NCBI GenBank assembly: GCA_022768285.1
Contig: JALEMJ010000020.1
Location: 1 to 55,694 of the forward strand
Length of the DNA stretch: 55,694 nucleotides
Source: Aerococcus sp.
GTDB taxonomy: Bacteria > Bacillota > Bacilli > Lactobacillales > Aerococcaceae
Reading direction: 5' to 3'
A program made the position numbers and the translations under genes. Every line of letters begins with the position of its first letter. The first letter of the stretch is position 1. Under the pieces are notes generated by a model. It did not search any database and was not told the origin of the DNA. It was given only the letters and a program-made list of their open reading frames with translations. Positions 1-8,069 of this stretch are shown one piece after another.

Positions 1-44
1 GCCGCCAGCGTTCGTCCTGAGCCAGGATCAAACTCTCATGAAAG
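1..44 (-). rRNA. rrs: 16S ribosomal RNA, 5' end only
   Basis: The reverse complement carries the universal bacterial 16S start, AGAGTTTGATCCTGGCTCAG, followed by GACGAACGCTGGCGGC running off the left edge of the window. Only the first ~44 bases are present and the rest of the rRNA operon lies outside. The mature 5' end is estimated from the usual position a few bases upstream of AGAGTTTGAT, so it may be off by several bases. Confidence 0.97.
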
Positions 45-223
45 ATTAATTTCACGAGTTATCGTATCTGACTCGTAAAGTTTGCTGACAGTTTATAGTC
101 CGTCAAGACTTTTTGAATTGTTCGGGAGAATCTAACGATTCGTCCCTGCACATTTGGTTCGTCTACTTTATTCAGTTTTCAAAGATCTATCAGTTGTTTG
201 CACTTTTTTGCGACAACTTCTAT

Positions 224-252
224 ATCATACATCAGGTCATTCGGTAAGTCAA
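224..252 (-). promoter_or_regulatory. rRNA promoter P2 (proximal)
   Basis: On the minus strand TTGACT (252-247), a 17-base spacer and TATGAT (229-224). It lies about 100 bases downstream of P1 and about 180 bases upstream of 16S, giving the tandem-promoter arrangement common for rRNA operons in Firmicutes. Confidence 0.75.
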
Positions 253-330
253 GAACTTTTTTCAAAAAATATTTTTGAACTCCCGATCGATCTCCCTGAA
301 AAAGCGTCGCTCAAAAACAACGTGAGTATA

Positions 331-358
331 ATTATACATGGTATCAAAAACGTGTCAA
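331..358 (-). promoter_or_regulatory. rRNA promoter P1 (distal)
   Basis: On the minus strand a perfect TTGACA (358-353) is followed after 16 bases by a perfect TATAAT (336-331). Two consensus hexamers directly upstream of 16S are what is expected of a strong rRNA promoter. Confidence 0.85.
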
Positions 359-441
359 CACCTTTTTGAAACTTTTTTTGAAAATATCCTTTTCAATATT
401 CAAAGTTGATCTTTATTTCAGTAGCTTATCCCTCGTGTCAA

Positions 442-472
442 TGTTACACTATTCTGTTAGAAAGCGTTTCAG
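442..472 (+). promoter_or_regulatory. Extended -10 and cre-like site before deoC
   Basis: TGTTACACT at 442-450 fits an extended -10 element (TG-N-TACACT); no good -35 is visible. The following AGAAAGCGTTTCAG (459-472) matches the left half of the CcpA cre consensus (TGNAANCGNTNNCA) well but the right half poorly. It sits between the -10 and the ribosome binding site, so binding there would block transcription. Catabolite repression is an inference. Confidence 0.45.
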
Positions 473-484
473 AAGGAGGAACTT

Positions 485-1153
485 ATGAAGTTAACGAATC
501 AAGAACTTGCTAAAAAAATTGATCACACGTTGTTACAACCGAATGCGACTGCTGAAGAGATCAAATCTGTCTGTCAGGAAGCCATCCAATTCCACACGGC
601 TTCAGTGTGTGTTAATAGCGTTCGAGTGAAACTTGCTGCTGAATGCTTATCAGGAACAGATGTCAAACCGATTGCTGTTGTCGGCTTTCCATTCGGAGCA
701 GCTAATACTGAAAGTAAGGTTGCTGAGACTGAACGTGCCATAAAAGACGGCGCAGAAGAAATCGATATGGTAATTAATATCGGTGCGCTTCTTGACGGCT
801 CAGATGCCGTTGTAAAGGATGACATTCAAGCTGTCGCAGAAGCTACACATGCACACGATAAATTACTGAAAGTGATTATTGAAGCGTGCTACCTGACGGA
901 CGAACAAAAAGTTAAAGCATGCCAACTCGCAGAAGCAGCAGGCTCTGACTTTGTTAAAACATCAACTGGCTTCGGTAGTGGTGGCGCTACGCTTCATGAC
1001 GTTGAACTCATGCGTCAGAGTGTCAGTGACCACGTTGGTGTTAAGGCTGCTGGCGGTATTCACACGCGCGACGAGGCGCTCGCAATGTTGGAAGCAGGTG
1101 CTAATCGTCTCGGTATGAGTGCAACAGTTAAAGCACTATCAGAAGAAAGTTGA
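485..1153 (+). CDS. deoC: Deoxyribose-phosphate aldolase
   Basis: DeoC cleaves 2-deoxyribose 5-phosphate to glyceraldehyde 3-phosphate and acetaldehyde in the cytoplasm. The 222-residue length is normal for the bacterial enzyme. The Schiff-base lysine is in VKTSTGFG (about K158), the second active-site lysine is in GVKAAGGI (about K187), and the conserved aspartate is in EIDMVIN (about D94). An AGGAGG ribosome binding site ends a few bases before the ATG. The ribokinase-family gene starts 9 bases after the stop, so the two are cotranscribed. A cre-like motif lies in the leader. Confidence 0.96.
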   Translation: MKLTNQELAKKIDHTLLQPNATAEEIKSVCQEAIQFHTASVCVNSVRVKLAAECLSGTDVKPIAVVGFPFGAANTESKVAETERAIKDGAEEIDMVINIGALLDGSDAVVKDDIQAVAEATHAHDKLLKVIIEACYLTDEQKVKACQLAEAAGSDFVKTSTGFGSGGATLHDVELMRQSVSDHVGVKAAGGIHTRDEALAMLEAGANRLGMSATVKALSEES

Positions 1154-1162
1154 GGTCATCAT

Positions 1163-2071
1163 ATGAAAAAGATTACTGTTATCGGTAGTATGTCCATCGA
1201 TCACGTCGCAACGGCAGATCATTTCCCAAAAGTTGGTGAGACGCTCATCGGCGAAAAAATGACTGACCAATTTGGCGGTAAAGGTGCTAACCAAGCAGTC
1301 ACCTGTGCGCGGCTTGGTGCAAATGTCACAATGATCGGTGCATTGGGCGATGACGCAATCGGCGAACAAATCCGTAATAACTTTGCTGAGAATCACGTGA
1401 CCGATAGTATTGAAACGATTGAGGGAAGGATCTCCGGACAGACATTAATTACTGTCGCCAATGGAGATAATAGTATTATTGTCATTCCAGGAACGAATCA
1501 CGAACTTACTGTTTCACATCTTGAGTCGCATCGCGAGGAATTGTTGACTAGCGATTTTGTCATTCTTCAAAACGAAATCACACTGGAAGTCAACAAAGCC
1601 GTCATCGACTTCTGTCACGATAATCAGATTAAAGTCATCTATAACCCAGCCCCAGCGATGCCACTCGATGATGAATGGATCGAAAAGGTTGATTATCTGA
1701 CCCCAAATGAAACTGAATTTGCAGCCATTTTCAATAACGATGAACCAGAAACAATCTTAAAACGTTACCCTAACCGCCTGATGATTACATTGGGCGAAAA
1801 AGGTGTGGTTTATCACGATGGTGAAAAGCTAGTCGAATGCCCAGCATTCCAGGTTGATCATGTGGTAGATAGTACGGGAGCTGGCGACACCTTTAACGGT
1901 GCATTCGCCATTGGTTTAGTGAATGGCCTGCCGTTCGGCGAAGCCATTATCTTTGGGCAGCTAGCGGCTTCCCTATCGATTCAAGTAGAGGGCGCTCAGG
2001 GTGGCATTCCCACACTCGATGAACTTAAAGACAGTCCGCACTTTAAAACCGAGTGGAACGATAAATTTTAA
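1163..2071 (+). CDS. rbsK: Ribokinase family (PfkB) sugar kinase; ribokinase or deoxyribokinase
   Basis: An ATP-dependent sugar kinase of the PfkB fold, 302 residues, close to RbsK length. The N-terminal GGKGANQAV motif binds the sugar. The C-terminal DSTGAGDTFNGAF motif holds the catalytic base (about D242) and the anion hole. Orthologues phosphorylate ribose. Because it is cotranscribed with deoC and no ribose transporter is nearby, phosphorylation of deoxyribose for DeoC is also possible. The gene symbol reflects the family, not proven substrate. It is followed by a strong terminator. Confidence 0.85.
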   Translation: MKKITVIGSMSIDHVATADHFPKVGETLIGEKMTDQFGGKGANQAVTCARLGANVTMIGALGDDAIGEQIRNNFAENHVTDSIETIEGRISGQTLITVANGDNSIIVIPGTNHELTVSHLESHREELLTSDFVILQNEITLEVNKAVIDFCHDNQIKVIYNPAPAMPLDDEWIEKVDYLTPNETEFAAIFNNDEPETILKRYPNRLMITLGEKGVVYHDGEKLVECPAFQVDHVVDSTGAGDTFNGAFAIGLVNGLPFGEAIIFGQLAASLSIQVEGAQGGIPTLDELKDSPHFKTEWNDKF

Positions 2072-2084
2072 TTTCTAGACACTT

Positions 2085-2119
2085 AAAAAGGCAATGCTTA
2101 CGCTGCATTGCCTTTTTTT
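2085..2119. terminator. Bidirectional terminator between rbsK and glgP
   Basis: A perfect 8-bp stem GGCAATGC / GCATTGCC (2090-2097 and 2105-2112) with a 7-base loop is flanked by A5 on the left and T7 on the right. It can therefore terminate the deoC-rbsK transcript on the plus strand and the malQ-glgP transcript on the minus strand. Confidence 0.93.
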
Positions 2120-2128
2120 GATGCTTAA

Positions 2129-4393
2129 TTACCCCTTCAGATGCCAGATATCTTGATTATATTCGCGAATCGCGCGGTCGGAAGAGAAATAACCAGCGTG
2201 TGCAATATTCAAGAGGGATTTTCTATCCCACGTGTGCCTGTCTTCATAGTCCGCATAGACGCGTTCCTTAATCGCAATATAAGATTCTAAGTCCAGCAGT
2301 GCCATGAAGTAATCATGTGATTTAATATCGTGATACAACCGTTCGAGCCGTTCAGGCGAACCATAAGCTAAGAGCTCATCGCTCACGATGAAATCAACGA
2401 GCGGTTTGATAGTCTCGCGTGCGTAATAAGTCTCAGAATGGTAACCACTTGAGTGATACAGCCGCTCCACTGTCTCGCTCGATTCACCAAATGTATAAAT
2501 ATTATCATGACCGACTTGATCCGCCATTTCAATATTTGCCCCGTCGAACGTGCAAATCGTCAGCGCACCGTTCAGCATGAATTTCATATTTCCAGTCCCA
2601 CTGGCCTCCTTGGAAGCGAGAGAAATCTGTTCCGAAATATCTGCCGCTGGGATGAGATATTCGGCCTCTGTAACATTGTAATTCTCAACAAATACCACCT
2701 GTAAGTACGGACTGACTTCTGGATCGTTCGCAATGAGCTCGGATAGTGCTAACAATAAATGAATAATATCCTGTGCTAACGTATAAGCAGGCGCCGCTTT
2801 ACCACCGAAAATAATTGTTATCGGACGTTCTGGTCGTTCACCCGATTTGATCATCAAGTACTTTTTGATGATATACAGCGCAAGCATCTGCTGTCGTTTG
2901 TACTCATGCATGCGTTTCACTTGCACATCGATAATACTTGTTGGATCAATGCGAATCCCCTTCGTTTCTTCCAAATGTGCGGCGAGGCGCTGCTTCGCTT
3001 GCTGCTTAATACCGAATATTTCAATAAGTGCCTTGTCATCCTCCTGGTAAGCTGCCAGTGCTGTTAAATCACTGGTTTCCTGCCATTCAGTCCCGATCCA
3101 CCGATTGAGATAGTTAGTTAGCGCTGGATTGGCCGACATCAACCAACGTCTGAACGTAATGCCGTTCGTTTTATTGTTAAATTTTTCGGGATAATACCTA
3201 TAGAATGCTTTTAATTCAGAGCGCTTCAAAATATCCGTATGTAACGCCGATACTCCGTTAATGCTGAAGCCGTAGTGTATCGCCAAATGCGCCATATGGA
3301 CAGTGTTTGTCTCATCGATGATCGCAACTTTCGGATCGTCGTACTGTGCATGCACACGTTCGGCGAGTTGTTCAATGATCATCACAATCGCCGGCGACAC
3401 CGTTCGGATATCATCTAACGGCCATTTTTCTAGAGCTTCAGCCAAAATGGTGTGATTAGTAAACGCGACAATCCGCGATGTTATATCCACCGCTTCATCA
3501 AAAGGCAAGCCATGTTCAGCTGTCAATAAACGAATGAGCTCCGGAATAATCATGGTCGGATGGGTATCATTGATTTGGACCACAACATAATCCGCTAAAT
3601 CATAAAGATTGCTACCCCGCGCGATCGCTTCCGCAATCATCAGTTGTGCCGCATTGGAGACCATGAAGTACTGCTGATAGAGGCGCAACAGACGTCCGTT
3701 GTGATCAGAATCATCGGGATAGAGGAACAGCGTCAAATTTTTCTCGATAGCTGTCTTATCAAATGCAATCCCATCCTCCGCTACTAATGACTCATCCACG
3801 GTATCAATATCGAATAATCGAATGCGGTTGCGTGTTCCCTGTTGGAATCCAGGAACGTCGATCTCATATAGCGTGGACTGCACGGAAAAATCGCCGAACT
3901 GTACCATATACTTCGTTTTGGTCGGACGTAACCAGGTCTCGCCATCTAACCAGACATCGGGACGTGCATACTGTTGGTTATCTTTGAAGTACTGCTTAAA
4001 AAGGCCAAAATGATAATTCAAGCCGACCCCATCGCCATTCAACCCGAGTGCTGCGATGGAATCCATAAAACATGCGGCTAAGCGACCGAGGCCGCCATTG
4101 CCTAAAGACGGTTCCTGCTCGATTGCCTCCACAGCTTCCAATGATTGCCCGCATGCTGCCAACTGATCGGCCACTTCATCTTTAATCCCTAAATTAATTA
4201 AGTTACTATCCAGCAGATTCCCTAAAAGGAATTCCGCAGAGACATAGTATAATTTCTTTTTCCCATCATTGAGGGGCTGGGCACCGAGTATTTCTTTCAC
4301 TGTGCGCAAAAGCACAGTGTATAGCTGTTCATTCGATAAGTTACCCAATGAATCATCATATAGTTCCTTCGCGCGTTCATTCAGATTAATCAT
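2129..4393 (-). CDS. glgP: Glycogen/maltodextrin phosphorylase (GT35)
   Basis: A pyridoxal-phosphate enzyme that removes terminal glucose from alpha-1,4-glucans as glucose 1-phosphate. About 754 residues, typical for the shorter bacterial phosphorylases. The PLP-binding segment EASGTGNMKF is present, with the lysine at about residue 604, followed by NGALTICTFDGANIEM. I chose the second of two adjacent ATGs because GAGGAG lies 6 bases before it but only 3 before the first (4396). It begins 14 bases after the malQ stop, so it is the second gene of a malQ-glgP operon. With no glycogen synthesis genes here and a MalR operator upstream, maltodextrin is the more likely substrate than stored glycogen (the role called malP in streptococci). 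Confidence 0.93.
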   Translation of the reverse strand: MINLNERAKELYDDSLGNLSNEQLYTVLLRTVKEILGAQPLNDGKKKLYYVSAEFLLGNLLDSNLINLGIKDEVADQLAACGQSLEAVEAIEQEPSLGNGGLGRLAACFMDSIAALGLNGDGVGLNYHFGLFKQYFKDNQQYARPDVWLDGETWLRPTKTKYMVQFGDFSVQSTLYEIDVPGFQQGTRNRIRLFDIDTVDESLVAEDGIAFDKTAIEKNLTLFLYPDDSDHNGRLLRLYQQYFMVSNAAQLMIAEAIARGSNLYDLADYVVVQINDTHPTMIIPELIRLLTAEHGLPFDEAVDITSRIVAFTNHTILAEALEKWPLDDIRTVSPAIVMIIEQLAERVHAQYDDPKVAIIDETNTVHMAHLAIHYGFSINGVSALHTDILKRSELKAFYRYYPEKFNNKTNGITFRRWLMSANPALTNYLNRWIGTEWQETSDLTALAAYQEDDKALIEIFGIKQQAKQRLAAHLEETKGIRIDPTSIIDVQVKRMHEYKRQQMLALYIIKKYLMIKSGERPERPITIIFGGKAAPAYTLAQDIIHLLLALSELIANDPEVSPYLQVVFVENYNVTEAEYLIPAADISEQISLASKEASGTGNMKFMLNGALTICTFDGANIEMADQVGHDNIYTFGESSETVERLYHSSGYHSETYYARETIKPLVDFIVSDELLAYGSPERLERLYHDIKSHDYFMALLDLESYIAIKERVYADYEDRHTWDRKSLLNIAHAGYFSSDRAIREYNQDIWHLKG

Positions 4394-4407
4394 CATTCAC
4401 TCCTCTA

Positions 4408-5913
4408 TTATTCTCTCAGTGCAGGGTTTTCGCGACAGTATGTCGTAGTAATGTCTTTTAAGTGTTGTGTCAAAGTATCTGTGTAATCTTCTTCGACCAT
4501 GCGCCACTGCCAATTTCCGCCGATCGTTCCTGGCGTATTCATGCGGCTCGCCGTGCCCAAATTTAGTAAATTCTGCATCGTGTAGATCGCTAAGTTACTG
4601 TGTGATGCGGCAATACCGCGATTCAGCGCCCATGCCGGTGGTTCATCCGCCGAGATACACAAGTAATGAGCCATACGTTCCTGCTTGGTCAGTTCGAGTG
4701 CCTCATACCAGCCCCGCGCTGTCTCATTATCATGCGTACCAACATATGCCACCGAATTCGCTGGATAGTGATGTGGGAGATCAGTACTGTCTCCGTCGCT
4801 ATCAAAACCAAAAAGCTCCACTTTCATTCCTGGAAACCCTGTAAATTCGCGTAACGCAACGACTTGATCATTCATGAAGCCCAGATCTTCCGCAATGATT
4901 TCGGTAGGTCCGAGTTGATCGAATATCGCTTGGAATAGGGCTTTCCCTGGTCCTTTTTCCCAGTGACCGTACGAAGCGTCCGGGGCACCGAATGGAATCT
5001 CCCAATAGGATTCGAAACCCTTGAAGTGATCAATGCGCAAGACGTCGTAAAGAGATAAATTATAGCGAATACGTTCTGCCCACCACTGATAGTGATCGTC
5101 TGCCATCGTTTGCCAATCATATATCGGGTTTCCCCAATACTGCCCGGTTGCACTGAAATTATCCGGTGGCGTCCCCGCAACAGTGCGAGGATCCCCTGAC
5201 GCATTTACTTTGAAAAGTTCAGGGAACATCCACATCTCAACACTGTCGCGCGCGACGTAAATCGGAATATCGCCAATAATCTTAATCTGATGGGCGTTCG
5301 CATAGCCCTTCAGCGCTTGCCACTGCTGATTGAAGAAAAACTGCGTCACCAAATGATAATGGTAGGTATTCTGATTTTGTTCACATAAGGCATCCACATG
5401 TGTTGCATCGTAGATTCGATAATCATCTGGCCACTCGTACCACGGTTTTTGATCGAAGTGCTCCTTGACGGTCATATAGCGACAAAACGGTATCAACCAC
5501 TCTTTTTGCGTATGATAAAAACGTTTAAAAGATTCATCCGAAATGCCACCCTGTGCTTCGAATCGCGCCACCGCCTGTTCTAGAATATAGCGCCGAGCAA
5601 CGAATAAACGCCCAAAATCAACATGTCTCACATCACTACCAAATGATATGGCTGTTAAGTCATTTGGAGCCAACAAATCCTTTGCAATTAAGCGATCAAA
5701 ATCAATTAAATTGGTGTTTCCCGCATAAGCAGAGAATGACTGATACGGTGAATCACCGTAACTGGTGGTTGTTAGTGGCAAAACTTGCCAATACGTTTGT
5801 TTGGTTTCAACCAAAAAATCAACGAAGCGGTATGCTGCCGCCCCCAATGTGCCGATGCCATAAGGTCCTGGCAACGACGTAATATGCATCAATACGCCAC
5901 TCGAGCGTTCCAT
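4408..5913 (-). CDS. malQ: 4-alpha-glucanotransferase (amylomaltase, GH77)
   Basis: MalQ transfers glucan units between maltose and maltodextrins, releasing glucose and building chains for the phosphorylase encoded next. The 501-residue length fits GH77. Diagnostic segments are SGVLMHITSLPGPYGIG at the N-terminus, VLRIDHFKGF with the catalytic aspartate, IAEDLG with the acid/base glutamate, and VGTHDNET. An upstream in-frame start would add 20 residues, but AGAAGG lies just before the ATG at 5913 and homology starts there, so I chose it. First gene of the operon; its promoter overlaps the MalR-type palindrome. Confidence 0.95.
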   Translation of the reverse strand: MERSSGVLMHITSLPGPYGIGTLGAAAYRFVDFLVETKQTYWQVLPLTTTSYGDSPYQSFSAYAGNTNLIDFDRLIAKDLLAPNDLTAISFGSDVRHVDFGRLFVARRYILEQAVARFEAQGGISDESFKRFYHTQKEWLIPFCRYMTVKEHFDQKPWYEWPDDYRIYDATHVDALCEQNQNTYHYHLVTQFFFNQQWQALKGYANAHQIKIIGDIPIYVARDSVEMWMFPELFKVNASGDPRTVAGTPPDNFSATGQYWGNPIYDWQTMADDHYQWWAERIRYNLSLYDVLRIDHFKGFESYWEIPFGAPDASYGHWEKGPGKALFQAIFDQLGPTEIIAEDLGFMNDQVVALREFTGFPGMKVELFGFDSDGDSTDLPHHYPANSVAYVGTHDNETARGWYEALELTKQERMAHYLCISADEPPAWALNRGIAASHSNLAIYTMQNLLNLGTASRMNTPGTIGGNWQWRMVEEDYTDTLTQHLKDITTTYCRENPALRE

Positions 5914-5944
5914 GCGCACACCTTCTCTCCCATTTGTTAACGCT

Positions 5945-5973
5945 ATTATAAGGTAGTTTACTATTATATGCAA
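5945..5973 (-). promoter_or_regulatory. malQ-glgP promoter
   Basis: On the minus strand TTGCAT (5973-5968), a 17-base spacer and a perfect TATAAT (5950-5945). The -35 hexamer overlaps the 12-bp palindrome, so a bound repressor would exclude RNA polymerase. Confidence 0.8.
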
Positions 5974-5981
5974 CCGGTTGC
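5970..5981. promoter_or_regulatory. MalR-type operator in the malQ-malR intergenic region
   Basis: GCAACCGGTTGC is a perfect 12-bp palindrome of the LacI-family operator type, with the central CG typical of these regulators. It lies over the malQ -35 and just upstream of the malR promoter. A near-identical copy, GCAAACGGTTGC, lies in the malT promoter at 10318-10329. Confidence 0.82.
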
Positions 5982-5988
5982 GTTAAAG

Positions 5989-6018
5989 TTGCATCTTTTT
6001 TTAGAAACTATTTATAAT
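5989..6018 (+). promoter_or_regulatory. malR promoter
   Basis: TTGCAT (5989-5994), an 18-base spacer and TATAAT (6013-6018), followed by a good AGGAGG ribosome binding site before the malR ATG. The operator lies immediately upstream, allowing autoregulation. Confidence 0.72.
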
Positions 6019-6044
6019 AAAGGCGAATACAAAGGAGGATCCCT

Positions 6045-7052
6045 ATGGCCGTTACGATCAAACAAGTTGCTGCTAAAGCGGGTGTCGCGACTTCAACTGT
6101 TTCGCGCGTCATCGCTGACCACCCTGCCATCAGTGAAAAAACCAAAGAAAAAGTTCGCCGCGTTATGGATGAATTGCACTACATCCCTAATACAAGCGCG
6201 CAGAGTCTGGCACGAAGTCATGCGGAGGCTATTGGTATTATCCTGCCTGAAGCATCCGACACGTTTTATCAGAATCCTTTTTTCCCGACCGTTCTGCGTG
6301 GCATTAACGATGCGATCACCCAGCACGACGACACAATGATTCTTTCCTCAGGCACAACAACCGATGAACGATTAGCTAATATTAAGAAAATGATTCTTGG
6401 GCATCAGGTGGATGGACTCATTTTTCTCTACGCAAAGACGAATGACCCGCTGCTCGACTTCGCACGTTCGCAAGACTTTCCGCTTGTTGTTATCGGAACC
6501 CCGGATGATCCAACGATTCCGAATATCGATAATGATAATCGTCGTATGACGTGTGTACTGACCGAACACCTCATTCAAGCGGGTAGCCGTCAGCCGTTAT
6601 ATATCGGTGGTGATCGCCATCAACAATTTGTCATGCAGCGCCTCGAGGGGTTCAAAGATGCCCTCTCCAAAAATCAACTGGCCTATTCATCGTCGCAGGT
6701 GCACCTGGATACACCATTCGATGCGCGTGCAGGCTACCAACTCGCCGATACATTAGCTGATCAACAGCTGTCCTTCGACGCACTAGTAGTCAGTGATCAG
6801 CTCATCGCCCGTGGTATGCGGACTTACTATCTGAAAGCTCAACTACCGCTTCCGCCAATTGCGACGTTCAAAGCCTATCAATCCGATCATACCTTGATCG
6901 GCCCCAATGAATGCTACATCGATCTCGACAGTCAGGAATTGGGACGTAAAAGTGTCGCACTTCTTTTCGACATGATTCAAAATGACAATGCCACGACTAT
7001 CGATAGCTTACACCGCCTCATCCCCGCCACTTTAATTACCCCGACAAACTAA
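6045..7052 (+). CDS. malR: LacI-family maltose operon regulator
   Basis: A 335-residue transcription factor with an N-terminal LacI helix-turn-helix (IKQVAAKAGVATSTVSRV, residues ~4-22), hinge helix (NTSAQSLARS) and a C-terminal periplasmic-binding-protein-like sensor domain. It is divergent from malQ-glgP and close to malT-mapP. The palindromes at 5970-5981 and 10318-10329 sit in the promoters of both target operons. In streptococci and enterococci the regulator in this position represses maltose genes until maltose or maltodextrin is present; that role is inferred here from family and context. Confidence 0.88.
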   Translation: MAVTIKQVAAKAGVATSTVSRVIADHPAISEKTKEKVRRVMDELHYIPNTSAQSLARSHAEAIGIILPEASDTFYQNPFFPTVLRGINDAITQHDDTMILSSGTTTDERLANIKKMILGHQVDGLIFLYAKTNDPLLDFARSQDFPLVVIGTPDDPTIPNIDNDNRRMTCVLTEHLIQAGSRQPLYIGGDRHQQFVMQRLEGFKDALSKNQLAYSSSQVHLDTPFDARAGYQLADTLADQQLSFDALVVSDQLIARGMRTYYLKAQLPLPPIATFKAYQSDHTLIGPNECYIDLDSQELGRKSVALLFDMIQNDNATTIDSLHRLIPATLITPTN

Positions 7053-7103
7053 AAAAGCACGTCATCGAGAATGCGCAGGCAAACTCGTTCTGACGTGCTT
7101 TTT
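7051..7103. terminator. Bidirectional terminator between malR and mapP
   Basis: AAAAAAGCACGTCA (7051-7064) pairs with TGACGTGCTTTTT (7091-7103), with an inner CGAG/CTCG pairing. The A and T tracts on either side serve both convergent genes. Confidence 0.88.
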
Positions 7104-7119
7104 AATCGCTATTTTCAGT

Positions 7120-8058
7120 TTACTGCTCAACAATGACGCCGAAATGGTCGCTCGCTACCGGATAATTATCGCCATCGAAGATCACTGCGTGTGATTTCAG
7201 TGAATCGAAACCACGCGTCCATAAATAATCAATCCGTTTACTCTCGGGCTGCTGTGACCAACCATCGATCTGTCCAGGGACGGTGAACTGTCCCCGAACT
7301 GTATCTGCCAAATGATAGCTATCCATCAGGTCTGGTACTGTTTCACGAATATACTCATAGCCTTCGCCATCGATATCTGCCAGCTGATTGAAATCACCCG
7401 CGATAATGAGGTGATCACTCGCAAACTTCTCATTCAGTGCCGAAACCAGCTGATCCCACTCGTATACAAATCCCGAGCCGTCTGCTTGATACCAATCGAA
7501 ATGGCCATTCATGAACACGAAATCTGAAAACTCAGCAGCGAGTACTACGCGGCGCCGATAATCGCGATAGGGAATCTCCGGATCACTGACTAATAATTCT
7601 GACGCTCGGAACGGTTCACGACTCAAGATAGCGATACCTTCATCGTAAACGCGATAGCCTGTATGTGCAGGGGTCCAATGCCAATAGTACGCCTCACCGA
7701 GCAGATGCAGGGCTTCGACCAGTAGCCGCGCATAGTTATCATCGGTTGGTGTGATGGCTTCCGTTTCCGCAATGCGTTCACGCGTTGATGCCAAATGCGT
7801 TTCTACTGTCGTATCCGCCACCAAATCATCGAGTGCAAGCATCACTTGGCCTTCTGAATAGTGTTGATACGTCCCGAGCCATTCGGATAGAAAGGCAGTT
7901 GGCGAATGTAATAGACCATCGACATCGTGACTCTGATTGACTTCCTGGAGACAGATGATGTCTACCTTCTCTGAGACAATCGCTTGAACTAGCGTATCAA
8001 ACTTCGCTAACATATCATCTTCCTGCCACGAGTGAGTATTGAGCGTCAAAATTTTCAT
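7120..8058 (-). CDS. mapP: Maltose 6'-phosphate phosphatase (endonuclease/exonuclease/phosphatase fold)
   Basis: A 312-residue metal-dependent phosphatase of the DNase I-like fold. Visible motifs in order are TLNTHSW, ICLQEVNQ (metal-binding Glu), DEGIAILS, MNGHFDW, IIAGDFNQ, RIDYLW and ASDHFG (catalytic His). Family membership is clear. The specific call rests on context: it starts 11 bases after the stop of a MalT-type PTS gene. In Enterococcus faecalis the gene next to malT encodes MapP, which dephosphorylates maltose 6'-phosphate to maltose. The alternative is an unrelated phosphodiesterase of the same fold. Confidence 0.78.
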   Translation of the reverse strand: MKILTLNTHSWQEDDMLAKFDTLVQAIVSEKVDIICLQEVNQSHDVDGLLHSPTAFLSEWLGTYQHYSEGQVMLALDDLVADTTVETHLASTRERIAETEAITPTDDNYARLLVEALHLLGEAYYWHWTPAHTGYRVYDEGIAILSREPFRASELLVSDPEIPYRDYRRRVVLAAEFSDFVFMNGHFDWYQADGSGFVYEWDQLVSALNEKFASDHLIIAGDFNQLADIDGEGYEYIRETVPDLMDSYHLADTVRGQFTVPGQIDGWSQQPESKRIDYLWTRGFDSLKSHAVIFDGDNYPVASDHFGVIVEQ

Positions 8059-8069
8059 GGAATCAGTCC

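Larger units (their letters stand above)
45..484 (-). other. rRNA leader and promoter region, no protein gene
   Basis: This 440-base gap holds the rRNA operon leader and promoters on the minus strand and, at its right end, the leader of deoC on the plus strand. At 166-187 the minus strand reads GATCTTTGAAAACTGAATAA, a sequence typical of Gram-positive rRNA leaders just upstream of 16S and probably part of the boxA/antitermination and processing region. The one open frame here (154-369) has no ribosome binding site and no recognisable protein; I regard it as spurious. Confidence 0.75.

Noticed and set aside
154-369. 71-codon open frame in the rRNA leader
   Set aside because: No ribosome binding site, no recognisable protein, and it lies across the antisense of the rRNA leader and both rRNA promoters.
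2453-4013. Several 60-80 codon frames antisense to glgP
   Set aside because: Random antisense frames with no start signals.
4467-4844. 125-codon frame antisense to malQ
   Set aside because: It is a shadow of a well-conserved GH77 gene; no start signals and the composition follows the complementary codons.
5968-6339. 123-codon frame overlapping the malR start
   Set aside because: It begins inside the operator and runs out of frame through the malR DNA-binding domain, which is clearly the real gene.
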